From NCBI GenBank assembly GCA_023460875.1, contig JAEWOQ010000428.1:1-14992 (forward strand): 14,992 bases of DNA. Reading direction: 5' to 3'. The translations under genes and the position numbers were made by a program. Source of the stretch: Pseudomonadota bacterium. GTDB taxonomy: Bacteria > Myxococcota_A > Polyangia > Polyangiales > Polyangiaceae. This document shows positions 7,600 through 13,626 of this stretch, piece by piece (positions within the stretch are counted from its first letter, which is position 1; every line of letters begins with the position of its first letter). Under the pieces are notes generated by a model, which was not told where the DNA came from, did no database searches, and was given only the letters and a program-made list of their open reading frames with translations.

Positions 7600-8634
7600 T
7601 CAGCGTGCGCGAGCCGCCTTGGCGCCCGGCTGGTAGATGCGATCGAACACGCCGCCGTCGGCGAAGTGCTTCTCATGGGCCTCCCGCCAGCTGCCGGCGA
7701 TCTCCCGCACCGTGAAGCGGGTGACCTCGGCGAACTGGGTTGCGAACCCCGCGGCCGCGCCGGCGTCCGAGGGTCGATAGAAGTGCTTGCCGGCGATGCT
7801 TTGTGCCTGGGGCGTGTAGAGGAACTCGAGGTAGGCCTGCGCCACCTTGCGGGTGCCGTGCTTGTCAGCGTACGCATCCATCAAGGCGACGGGCGGCTCT
7901 GCGAGGATGCTCACCGAGGGGACGACCAGCTCGACGTCGGCCTTGTCGCCGAGCTCCTTGAGGGAGAGCAAGGCCTCGTTCTCCCAGGTGAGCAGCACAT
8001 CTCCGATGCTCCGCTCGGCGAAGGTGGTCGTCGCGCCGCGGGCGCCAGAGTCGAGCACCGGGACGTTTCCGTAGAGGCGAGCGAGGAAGTCGTGCGCGGC
8101 GCTCTCATCACCGAACTCACGGAGCGCGTAGCCCCAGGCGGCGAGATAGTTGTAGCGGGCGCCCCCCGAAGTCTTGGGGTTCGGCGTGATCACGCTCACC
8201 CCCTCGCGCACCAGATCCTTCCAGTCGTGAATCCCCAGGGGGTTCCCCTTCCGGACGAGGAAGACGATGGTGGAGGTGTAGGGCGCGCTGTCGTGGGGCA
8301 GACGGGACTGCCAGTCTTTGGGGAGGAGCCCGGCCCGCTCGTGCATGGCGTCGATGTCGAAGGCGATCGCCAGCGTGACCACGTCCGCCTCGAGCCCGTC
8401 GATCACCGCGCGCGCCTGTTTGCCCGCTCCCCCGTGTGACTGCCGGACCCGGACGCTCTGGCCTGTCGTCTGCTGCCAATGAGCGGAGAAGGCGGCGTTG
8501 ATCTCTCCGTAGAGCTCGCGGGTCGGGTCGTAGCTGACGTTGAGGAGCGTGACGTCGGCCCCTGCATCCCGCCGGCACGACAGCAAGCCGAGGCAGAGGA
8601 CGAGCAGGGTGGGGAGGGCGGCGGCGATCTTCAT
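7600..8634 (-). CDS. sbp: Sulfate-binding lipoprotein of the ABC importer
   Basis: A 344-residue periplasmic binding protein for sulfate or thiosulfate, first gene of the importer operon. Family hallmarks are NVSYDPTRELY (32-42), SHGGAGKQARAV (66-77) and ADVVTLA (83-89), then PNPKTSGGARYNYLAAWGYA and LLTWENEA, which contribute ligand-binding residues in Sbp/CysP. The N-terminus ends in a lipobox (LLSC, Cys20), so the protein is predicted to be lipid-anchored, whereas the enteric Sbp and CysP are soluble. ATG 8634 follows an AGAGGT ribosome site. A good sigma70-like promoter with an overlapping 16-base motif lies just upstream. Sbp and CysP cannot be told apart by eye, so the choice of gene symbol is less certain than the function. 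Confidence 0.94.
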   Translation of the reverse strand: MKIAAALPTLLVLCLGLLSCRRDAGADVTLLNVSYDPTRELYGEINAAFSAHWQQTTGQSVRVRQSHGGAGKQARAVIDGLEADVVTLAIAFDIDAMHERAGLLPKDWQSRLPHDSAPYTSTIVFLVRKGNPLGIHDWKDLVREGVSVITPNPKTSGGARYNYLAAWGYALREFGDESAAHDFLARLYGNVPVLDSGARGATTTFAERSIGDVLLTWENEALLSLKELGDKADVELVVPSVSILAEPPVALMDAYADKHGTRKVAQAYLEFLYTPQAQSIAGKHFYRPSDAGAAAGFATQFAEVTRFTVREIAGSWREAHEKHFADGGVFDRIYQPGAKAARAR

Positions 8635-8667
8635 GGGTGACCTCTAGGGCGAGGCTCGGCGGCGAAA

Positions 8668-8683
8668 ACTCTATTAAGCCGAT
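8668..8683 (+). promoter_or_regulatory. 16-base motif, copy 1 (sbp promoter)
   Basis: ACTCTATTAAGCCGAT. It matches copy 2 at 14 of 16 positions and has the same orientation. It lies over the predicted transcription start of the leftward sbp promoter, a typical repressor position. It is not a clean inverted repeat, so the protein family that would bind it is not evident. Confidence 0.55.
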
Positions 8684-8687
8684 AGAG

Positions 8688-8716
8688 ATAATCGTGCGCG
8701 AGGGTCGGGGTGTCAA
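8688..8716 (-). promoter_or_regulatory. Promoter of the sbp-cysTWA operon
   Basis: On the minus strand, TTGACA at 8716-8711 is a perfect -35 hexamer, followed after 17 bases by GATTAT at 8693-8688 (4 of 6 to TATAAT). Transcription would begin near 8681, giving a leader of about 47 bases before the sbp ATG at 8634. This is the best sigma70-like promoter in the window. Confidence 0.7.
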
Positions 8717-8755
8717 GCGTCCGGCCCGTGTGCTCAGGGACCCGAAAATTTCTCC

Positions 8756-8785
8756 TTGACCCGCCCGCGACGAGTAGTCTATTAA
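8756..8785 (+). promoter_or_regulatory. Candidate rightward promoter upstream of the tRNA-like RNA
   Basis: TTGACC at 8756-8761 (5 of 6) and TATTAA at 8780-8785 (4 of 6) are separated by 18 bases. The predicted start near 8792 is about 120 bases before the tRNA-Cys-like sequence. The -10 element lies inside motif copy 2. Confidence 0.45.
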
Positions 8786-8791
8786 GTCGAT
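8776..8791 (+). promoter_or_regulatory. 16-base motif, copy 2 (rightward promoter)
   Basis: AGTCTATTAAGTCGAT, the reference copy for comparison. It covers the -10 hexamer and predicted start of the rightward promoter at 8756-8785. It lies 108 bases from copy 1, so it is also upstream of the sbp promoter and could act on both. Confidence 0.55.
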
Positions 8792-8913
8792 CAACAGCTA
8801 GGCCCCCGGCTCCTTGGATGGATCCTGTCCCAAAATACCGCTGAAAGCCGGGAACTTTGTGCTTCTGGGTACACCGTGAACGGATTCTGTTCCTGAGTCG
8901 ATCGCCCCTTCTC

Positions 8914-8983
8914 GCTCCTCGCACCTGGATGGTGGCGCGGCCTGCAAAGCCAGACGTTTCGGGTTCGATTCCCGGCAGGAGCA
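8914..8983 (+). tRNA. tRNA-Cys(GCA)-like RNA, unusual or degenerate
   Basis: The 3' half is strongly tRNA-like. The T arm is TCGGG-TTCGATT-CCCGG (8959-8975), with T54, T55, C56 and A58 in place. The acceptor strand CAGGAGC (8976-8982) pairs with GCTCCTC at 8914-8920 in six of seven positions. An anticodon loop CTGCAAA (8942-8948) puts GCA, a cysteine anticodon, at 8944-8946. Deviations are clear: only the inner three anticodon-stem pairs form (GGC/GCC), position 8 is G rather than the near-universal T, the D arm is a CACC/GGTG stem with a five-base loop shifted by one base, the discriminator is A, and CCG follows in place of CCA. It may be a decayed tRNA-Cys, an integration scar, or a tRNA-like regulatory RNA. 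A hairpin follows at 8986. Confidence 0.45.
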
Positions 8984-8985
8984 CC

Positions 8986-9006
8986 GGAGGCCTGTGCCTC
9001 TTCGTT
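8986..9006 (+). terminator. Hairpin after the tRNA-like RNA
   Basis: GAGGC at 8987-8991 and GCCTC at 8996-9000 form a 5-base-pair stem around a CTGT loop, extendable by one G-T pair, followed by TTCGTT. It begins three bases after the tRNA-like acceptor end. The T-run is weak, so termination would be partial. It could also serve as a 3' processing boundary. Confidence 0.4.
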
Positions 9007-9035
9007 GAAAAGTCTAGTTAGATGATGGGTTAAAT
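9005..9035 (+). promoter_or_regulatory. Candidate promoter of the envelope operon
   Basis: TTGAAA at 9005-9010 (4 of 6) and TTAAAT at 9030-9035 (4 of 6), with a long 19-base spacer, in the most AT-rich stretch of the region. The predicted start near 9042 leaves about 43 bases before the ATG at 9085. Motif copy 3 fills most of the spacer. It is weaker than the sbp promoter, as expected for one needing an activator or under tight control. Confidence 0.4.
9011..9026 (+). promoter_or_regulatory. 16-base motif, copy 3 (envelope operon promoter)
   Basis: AGTCTAGTTAGATGAT matches copy 2 at 12 of 16 positions, with identical ends (AGTCTA and GAT). It sits directly between the -35 and -10 elements of the candidate promoter at 9005-9035. 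The match is weaker than between copies 1 and 2, so it could be chance; its position is what makes it notable. Confidence 0.4.
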
Positions 9036-9084
9036 TATGAATGGCCCCGCGGGAACTAGTGTTTTCGCCGGGCCGGAGACCTCG

Positions 9085-10320
9085 ATGACCGCTCCTCGTC
9101 CCCGCTCCCACCCTCGATTCCTCTCCACCAGCGCCTTCCTCGCCGCCTCGTCTCTGGCGAGCGGAGTCCTCGCGGCGCCGTGTCCGACAAACCTGCCCAA
9201 CGCGATCTACGGGGCGGGCGGAAGCGCCGTGACCAACACCTTGGGCGCCGTGGCGCGCGCCCTCGCGAGCCTCCCGCCGGAGCAGGCGGTGACGATCTTC
9301 TACAACGACCCCGGGGCGTGCGCCGGCTACGCGCACTTCGTCGCTCCGGAGATCAGTCAGCCCGACTACTTCTGGTACTGGCCAGCAGACGGCGATCCCG
9401 TGCAGTGCGAGCCGAGCGGCGACGAGGAGTTGTCGTTCGCCCACATGGGCAACACTCCGCTGCTGTGCCCAGGCGGCGAAAACCTCCCCGCTGGCTTTGG
9501 CCGCTACGTGGCGCCGGTGCAGACGATCAACGTCATCACCCACGCCGCCTCGAGCGAGGACTCCATCGCGGCGGAGGCGCTCTACCACATCTACGGGTTC
9601 GGGCCTGGAGCCGTTGGGCGCAGCGTCGCGCCGTGGATCGAGGCGGCGGACGTGTACGGGCGCAGGACCAGCTCCTTCGTCCATCAGATCGTCGCGAACG
9701 TCACCGGCGTGCCGTCCGGGAGCTTCAAGATCCCGGAGGACAACTTCTTGCGGACGAACGACGAGACCGTGGCGGCCGTCTTTCTGAAGGGCCAAACGAG
9801 CGCGAATCGCCCGCTCGGCTACGTCTCTGGATCCGCAGCGGACGCCGGGGAAGGCCGCGGCGAGGTCAAGACGCTCGCGTACCGCGACTTCGATCAGACG
9901 TGCGCCTACTTGCCTCACTCGAGCCGTGAGCGGAAGGACAACTACAATACGCGCACGGGGCAGTACGCGCTGTGGACGCCGGCTTGGTTCTACGCGAAGA
10001 CCGCGAGCGACGGTGAGATCGCTCATCCCGTCGTCTCTGAGCTGATCGGCTGGTTCGACGGGACGTCGGAGGCGCCCGGTGGGCTCGACGTCGTCGAGCT
10101 CGTGATCCAAGCGGGAGACGTGCCCTTGTGCGCGATGCGGGCGATTCGCCCCGACGGCGACCTGAGCGCGATTGCCTCGTACGCGCCCGAGAACCCCTGC
10201 AACGGATATTACGAGTTCGTGAAGACCGGGCAGACCGATTACGTGTCGTGCACCGACTCGACGGGCTGCGACGAGGCTGAAGGTGAACAGTGCCGCTACG
10301 GCTTTTGCGAGGCGTACTGA
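9085..10320 (+). CDS. Secreted PstS-like substrate-binding protein
   Basis: A 411-residue protein with an N-terminal signal peptide (hydrophobic core about 12-30, cleavage near A30/A31, mature start PCPTNLP). The mature part resembles class II periplasmic binding proteins of the phosphate-binding (PstS) type: an opening YGAGGSAVTNTL (42-53) comparable to the GAG-x-x-FP region of PstS, then VTIFYNDPGACAGY (69-82), and later RPLGYVSGSAAD and a C-terminal helix-rich part. Many paired cysteines and a Cys-rich tail (CNGYYEF, CDEAEGEQCRYGFCEAY) suggest disulfides and an oxidised, extracytoplasmic location. ATG 9085 follows GGAGACC and begins a clean signal peptide. An in-frame ATG at 9037 would lie upstream of the predicted transcription start and bury the signal. 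No ABC permease is encoded nearby; it heads a porin/TonB gene set, so it probably captures an anion in the periplasm or at the surface. The ligand is unknown; phosphate or a sulfur oxyanion are the candidates. Confidence 0.8.
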   Translation: MTAPRPRSHPRFLSTSAFLAASSLASGVLAAPCPTNLPNAIYGAGGSAVTNTLGAVARALASLPPEQAVTIFYNDPGACAGYAHFVAPEISQPDYFWYWPADGDPVQCEPSGDEELSFAHMGNTPLLCPGGENLPAGFGRYVAPVQTINVITHAASSEDSIAAEALYHIYGFGPGAVGRSVAPWIEAADVYGRRTSSFVHQIVANVTGVPSGSFKIPEDNFLRTNDETVAAVFLKGQTSANRPLGYVSGSAADAGEGRGEVKTLAYRDFDQTCAYLPHSSRERKDNYNTRTGQYALWTPAWFYAKTASDGEIAHPVVSELIGWFDGTSEAPGGLDVVELVIQAGDVPLCAMRAIRPDGDLSAIASYAPENPCNGYYEFVKTGQTDYVSCTDSTGCDEAEGEQCRYGFCEAY

Positions 10321-10323
10321 TCG

Positions 10324-10430
10324 CGGAGACGATGATGACGAACGAATTACACGATGCGATCCCCGACGCGGGTCGTGAGACAGACCGCGCGCGCGCCGCG
10401 CAGACGACGTCCCGTTCGACGGAGACGATG
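10324..10430 (+). repeat. Duplicated translation-start sequence
   Basis: CGGAGACGATG occurs at 10324-10334 and again at 10420-10430. Each copy carries a ribosome site and an ATG, and the two ATGs (10332 and 10428) are in the same frame, 96 bases apart. This makes the true start of the small lipoprotein ambiguous. Confidence 0.7.
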
Positions 10431-10877
10431 GCCGAGTCGACGAGGGCTAGCCGCGCGCTGCGTCTCGCCTCGTCGTTGGCGCTCTTCGCCGTCCTGGTCG
10501 CGGCGTGCAGTGGGAAGGAGAACCCCGCTCCGGGGGACGATGACCCGATCACGCCGACGCCCACGACGGGCGGCTCCTCGGGCGACAGCTCCGGGGGCAG
10601 CGCCGGCGCAGGTCCCGTGGGCTCCGGAGGGGACGGGGCCGGAGGCACGACCTTCGAGGAGCCCGACCGCGAAGACTGCGCCGACGAGCCCGACGGTGAG
10701 CAGCCCGACAGCCACCCGGCGTCTCACCGAGGCACGCCCTGCTGGGACGTCGCCGACTGCAGGATCGTCTCGCCGGAGCAGGTGATCAACCAGTGCAACT
10801 CGAAGGGGAGCAGCTGCTTCCCCTTCACTCGAAGCATCGAGGGCCACACGCCGGGAGATCCGCTCCCGCCCCTCTGA
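10428..10877 (+). CDS. Small Cys-rich lipoprotein, function unknown
   Basis: From ATG 10428 the protein has 149 residues: a lipoprotein signal (MAESTRASRALRLASSLALF...) ending in the lipobox VAAC with Cys27, then a low-complexity Gly/Ser/Asp/Pro linker (about 30-80), then a compact C-terminal part with five cysteines (84, 105, 111, 123, 130) that probably forms disulfides (CWDVADC, CNSKGSSC). I do not recognise the family. The alternative start at ATG 10332 is only 12 bases after the previous stop and also has a GGAGACG site, but it adds 32 polar residues in front of the signal and contains a rare TTA codon. I therefore prefer the shorter form. It lies between the binding protein and the porin, and is likely a surface or outer-membrane accessory of that system. 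Confidence 0.7.
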   Translation: MAESTRASRALRLASSLALFAVLVAACSGKENPAPGDDDPITPTPTTGGSSGDSSGGSAGAGPVGSGGDGAGGTTFEEPDREDCADEPDGEQPDSHPASHRGTPCWDVADCRIVSPEQVINQCNSKGSSCFPFTRSIEGHTPGDPLPPL

Positions 10878-10905
10878 CCACGTGGCGGCGCGGCGCCCGC
10901 GTGCC

Positions 10906-10920
10906 CCTCCCCTAGGGAGG
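10906..10920 (+). terminator. Hairpin in the gap before the porin gene
   Basis: CCTCCC at 10906-10911 and GGGAGG at 10915-10920 form a perfect 6-base-pair stem with a CTA loop, 28 bases after the small lipoprotein stop. There is no T-run after it, so it may be a processing or partial-attenuation site that sets different levels of the periplasmic and porin genes, rather than a full terminator. Confidence 0.35.
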
Positions 10921-10961
10921 CCCCGCGGAGCCGTCCGCGCCCCTTTGATCCTGGACCGCCC

Positions 10962-12602
10962 GTGACACGTCGAACCCATTTTCTTCGCTCGCTTCAGCCA
11001 GCGCTCTTCCTGGCTCTGTTCGTCTCGACCCCTGCCGCTGCTCAGGCTCCGTCCGCGGAGTGGGAGGAGGCGGAGGAGGATGACGTCGAGAGCTCGGACG
11101 AACCGGACGACCTCGAGCCGGCGCCCGAGCCCGGAGCGCCCGGGTCCGTCGGGGCAGCGCCTGTGCAGGCGGGGCCTCCATCGACCGAGGACGCCGCTGA
11201 CGAGCGGGCGCAGAGCGACGAGGTCGCGCCAGCTGCGTCGAGCGCGGACGCCAGGCACCAAGCCGACGCGGCCGCCACCGGCGCCGACGAAACCGGAACC
11301 GCCAGCGAGGCGCGCGGTGGAGTGACGAAGCCCCACGGCGAGCCGACGCCGGTCCCTGGCGTAGCGACTCCCCAGAGCCCGGTTGGCGGGGCAGACGCGC
11401 CGCGTAGCCTCGTCGCCGAAGGGAGCAACTACTGGCGTCCGGTTCGGCGCGGGCTCTCTTGGTGGGGGTTCGCCCAGGCGCAGTACCATCACAGCCAACT
11501 ATCGGAGGATCAGCTGGCGCCGGGGGGCGCCCCGCTGAACCGCAACCAGTTCGAGCTGCGCCGGGCCCGCCTGCGCATCGACCACGGCTGGGAGAACGTG
11601 GCCGCGACCTTGGAGATGGACGGCTCGACCGTGAGCGGGCTGGGCGTCGGCGTCCGGCGCGCGGAGGCCTCGCTCCTCCACCGAGGGGCTGGAGACGAAG
11701 AAGCTCCGCCGCTGATCGTCGTCACCGCGGGCGTCACGGATCTGCCCTTCGGCGCCGAGCTCGGTGAGTCCCAGCGGGATCGGGTGTTCATGGAGCGCAG
11801 CATCGGGTCGCTCGCGCTCTTCCCTTCCGAGGCGGACATCGGCGTGAAGGTGTGGGGCGCGTACCGCTTCGTCAACTACGCCGCGGCGGTGGTGAACGGC
11901 CAGCCGCTGAACGGGTCGGGGTTCACTCGCGATCCGAACGCCGCGAAGGACGTCGTGGGTCGGGTCGGCGCCCGCGCGTCGATCCGCGACGACCTGCGCC
12001 TCGACGGCGGGCTGTCCGTCTACACGGGCCGCGGCTTCAGCCCAGGTCGAGACGCGACGAAGGACTCGATCGTCTGGGTCGACGAGAACAACAGCGGCAC
12101 CGCGGAGCCCTACGAGTTCATCGGCGTGACCGGCTCAGCCGCCATCCCCTCTCGCAACTTCGAGCGCTGGGCATTGGGCCTCGACGTCGGGGCCGTGCTG
12201 GACACGCGCCTCGGACAGACCCGCCTGAACGGCGAGGTGGTGGTCGCTTCGAACATGGACCGCAACCTCTTCGTCTCCGACCCGGTGCTCATCAGCCGGG
12301 ACGCACGGCAGCTGCTCCTGACCTTGTCCCTCGTCCAACAGATCACGGACCACGGCCTCATCGGCTTGCGCGCCGCGTACTACGACCCGGACAGCGATCT
12401 CATCGAGCAGCGCGCTGGCGTCTTCCACCTCCGCGACCAGACCTTCTGGGTCCTGTCGCCGACGGTCGGGATCACGCTGCCGCACGGCCGTTTGGTCGCG
12501 CAGTACGACTTCATCCGTGACCTCCTCGGTCGAGACACCCGCGGCGTCCCGGCAGACGTCCGCAACGATCAGCTCACCATTCGACTGCAGGTGGACCTAT
12601 GA
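10962..12602 (+). CDS. Porin O/P-like outer-membrane beta-barrel protein
   Basis: A 546-residue protein. The signal peptide is about 1-28 (cleavage near PAAA/QA). A roughly 120-residue low-complexity stretch rich in Glu, Asp, Ala and Pro follows (about 30-150). From about residue 154 alternating aromatic/polar strands form a barrel: NYWRPVRRGLSWWGFAQAQYHHS, then NQFELRRARLRIDHGWENVAATLEMDGS, a pattern typical of the phosphate-selective porin O/P family (OprO/OprP), and a terminal strand NDQLTIRLQVDL ending in a hydrophobic residue, as for BAM-inserted barrels. The start is GTG 10962 with a weak upstream TGGA; no better in-frame start precedes the signal peptide. The stop overlaps the next ATG by four bases (ATGA). 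The likely role is anion passage across the outer membrane. No N-terminal plug domain is seen, so it is not a classical TonB-dependent receptor. The substrate is not readable from sequence. Confidence 0.8.
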   Translation: MTRRTHFLRSLQPALFLALFVSTPAAAQAPSAEWEEAEEDDVESSDEPDDLEPAPEPGAPGSVGAAPVQAGPPSTEDAADERAQSDEVAPAASSADARHQADAAATGADETGTASEARGGVTKPHGEPTPVPGVATPQSPVGGADAPRSLVAEGSNYWRPVRRGLSWWGFAQAQYHHSQLSEDQLAPGGAPLNRNQFELRRARLRIDHGWENVAATLEMDGSTVSGLGVGVRRAEASLLHRGAGDEEAPPLIVVTAGVTDLPFGAELGESQRDRVFMERSIGSLALFPSEADIGVKVWGAYRFVNYAAAVVNGQPLNGSGFTRDPNAAKDVVGRVGARASIRDDLRLDGGLSVYTGRGFSPGRDATKDSIVWVDENNSGTAEPYEFIGVTGSAAIPSRNFERWALGLDVGAVLDTRLGQTRLNGEVVVASNMDRNLFVSDPVLISRDARQLLLTLSLVQQITDHGLIGLRAAYYDPDSDLIEQRAGVFHLRDQTFWVLSPTVGITLPHGRLVAQYDFIRDLLGRDTRGVPADVRNDQLTIRLQVDL

Positions 12603-13588
12603 GAGCGCCTCTGCTCTGGGCAGGCGTTTGGGCGTTGAGCGTGACGACCGGCTGCGCCGATCGGCTGCTGACGCGAGGCCTCGAGGAGCCCCTCTCCGTG
12701 CAGGACGCCCAGTTCGTCGAGGGCGAGCTGCCGGGATTGCCGCCCCTCACCGGGGACCAGGTCGACCAGGGGGTGGCGCCCGTTCGGCCCAACTCCCTCG
12801 CCGCGACGGCGGACACCGCCAGGCTGCGTCCTCACCTGGGCGGCGTGGTGTTCTCGGGGTACGTCTCGGACGACGCGGTCGCCCTGGCGCTGCGCATCGA
12901 GGGGCACGGCAGCGGACACTGGGTCTTCCCCGCGGGGGCCATCGATCCGAGCGTGCCCGGTTCGCTCACGTGGCGGCGCAGCGTCGACTTCCACGAGATC
13001 CCACCGGGGCGCTACCGCCTGCTGGTGGCGGCGATCGACGACCAAGGCCGGAGCGGGACGCAGGTGTCGTCCAACCTGTGCATCCACTCACCTATCTACG
13101 ACAACGGCAACGCCTGCGATCCGCGCCGCGCGCCGCCCGCCGTGGTGATCAGTTTGACTTGGGACCGTCCGGTCGACCTCGACCTCCTCGTCACCACCCC
13201 CAGCGGGGACGTCATCGACGCCAAGGACCCCGCGGCGGGGCCGAGCGGACCTCCACCCCAGCAGCGCCTCGAGCGGACGGCGCCAGGCGCGGGCTACCTG
13301 GACCTCGACGCGAACCGCGGCTGCGTCCTGGACGGCGCGCAGCGAGAGAACGTCATCTTCGAGGCGCCGCTGCCCGGCCGGTATCGCGTGTACACCAACC
13401 TGCACGACGCGTGCGGCGAACCCTCCGCCCGGTATGAGCTGACGGTCAACACCCGCGCTCCGGGGCGAGAGGAGGGCACGTTCGAGGTCATCCAGAGCAA
13501 GCGCCTGGTCGGGAACGTCATCGAGCTGCAAGCGAACGGCGGCGACGGCCTGGGGACCTACGTCACGGAGTTCGTGCTGGGCGAGTGA
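12599..13588 (+). CDS. Lipoprotein with YfaP/DUF2135-like domain
   Basis: A 329-residue protein with a short lipoprotein signal ending in TTGC (Cys19). A first beta-rich domain spans about 75-165 (GGVVFSGYVS... GRYRLLVAAIDDQG). A second domain (about 180-285) carries ISLTWDRPVDLDLLVTTPSG and GYLDLDANRGC, then NVIFEAPLPGRYRVYTNLHDACG. This matches the aspartate-rich WxxPVDLDLxVxxPxG pattern of YfaP/DUF2135-type beta-sandwiches, which may bind calcium; that ligand is an inference. Cysteines at 161, 173, 242 and 272 may form disulfides. It overlaps the porin stop by four bases and has an AGGTGG ribosome site inside the porin end, so translation is coupled to the porin. A barrel-associated or surface accessory role is likely. 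Confidence 0.72.
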   Translation: MRAPLLWAGVWALSVTTGCADRLLTRGLEEPLSVQDAQFVEGELPGLPPLTGDQVDQGVAPVRPNSLAATADTARLRPHLGGVVFSGYVSDDAVALALRIEGHGSGHWVFPAGAIDPSVPGSLTWRRSVDFHEIPPGRYRLLVAAIDDQGRSGTQVSSNLCIHSPIYDNGNACDPRRAPPAVVISLTWDRPVDLDLLVTTPSGDVIDAKDPAAGPSGPPPQQRLERTAPGAGYLDLDANRGCVLDGAQRENVIFEAPLPGRYRVYTNLHDACGEPSARYELTVNTRAPGREEGTFEVIQSKRLVGNVIELQANGGDGLGTYVTEFVLGE

Positions 13589-13626
13589 GCCTGGCTCGCG
13601 CCTTTCCTACTCGAAGGAAGCAAATC

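Larger units (their letters stand above)
8635..9084. promoter_or_regulatory. Divergent regulatory region between the sulfate and envelope operons
   Basis: These 450 bases separate leftward sbp from the rightward binding-protein gene. They hold one leftward and two rightward candidate promoters, three copies of a 16-base motif, a tRNA-Cys-like RNA and a hairpin (each listed separately). The frames that cross it lack credible starts. Local AT-rich patches at 8661-8695, 8744-8758, 8776-8800 and 9005-9042 stand out from the GC-rich surroundings and coincide with the promoter calls. Confidence 0.7.

Noticed and set aside
6871..8439. A 522-codon open frame on the plus strand
   Set aside because: It is antisense to cysT and sbp, both of which are certain from conserved motifs.
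8921..8945. T-box-like segment (GGATGGTGGCGCGG) upstream of the hairpin
   Set aside because: It only loosely resembles the T-box consensus, lacks the specifier stem and the conserved antiterminator pairing, and is better explained as the 5' half of the tRNA-like fold.
8791..10110. A 439-codon open frame on the minus strand covering the tRNA-like region
   Set aside because: It is antisense to the binding-protein gene, and its end translates the tRNA-like RNA (AGNRTRN), a common false protein signature.
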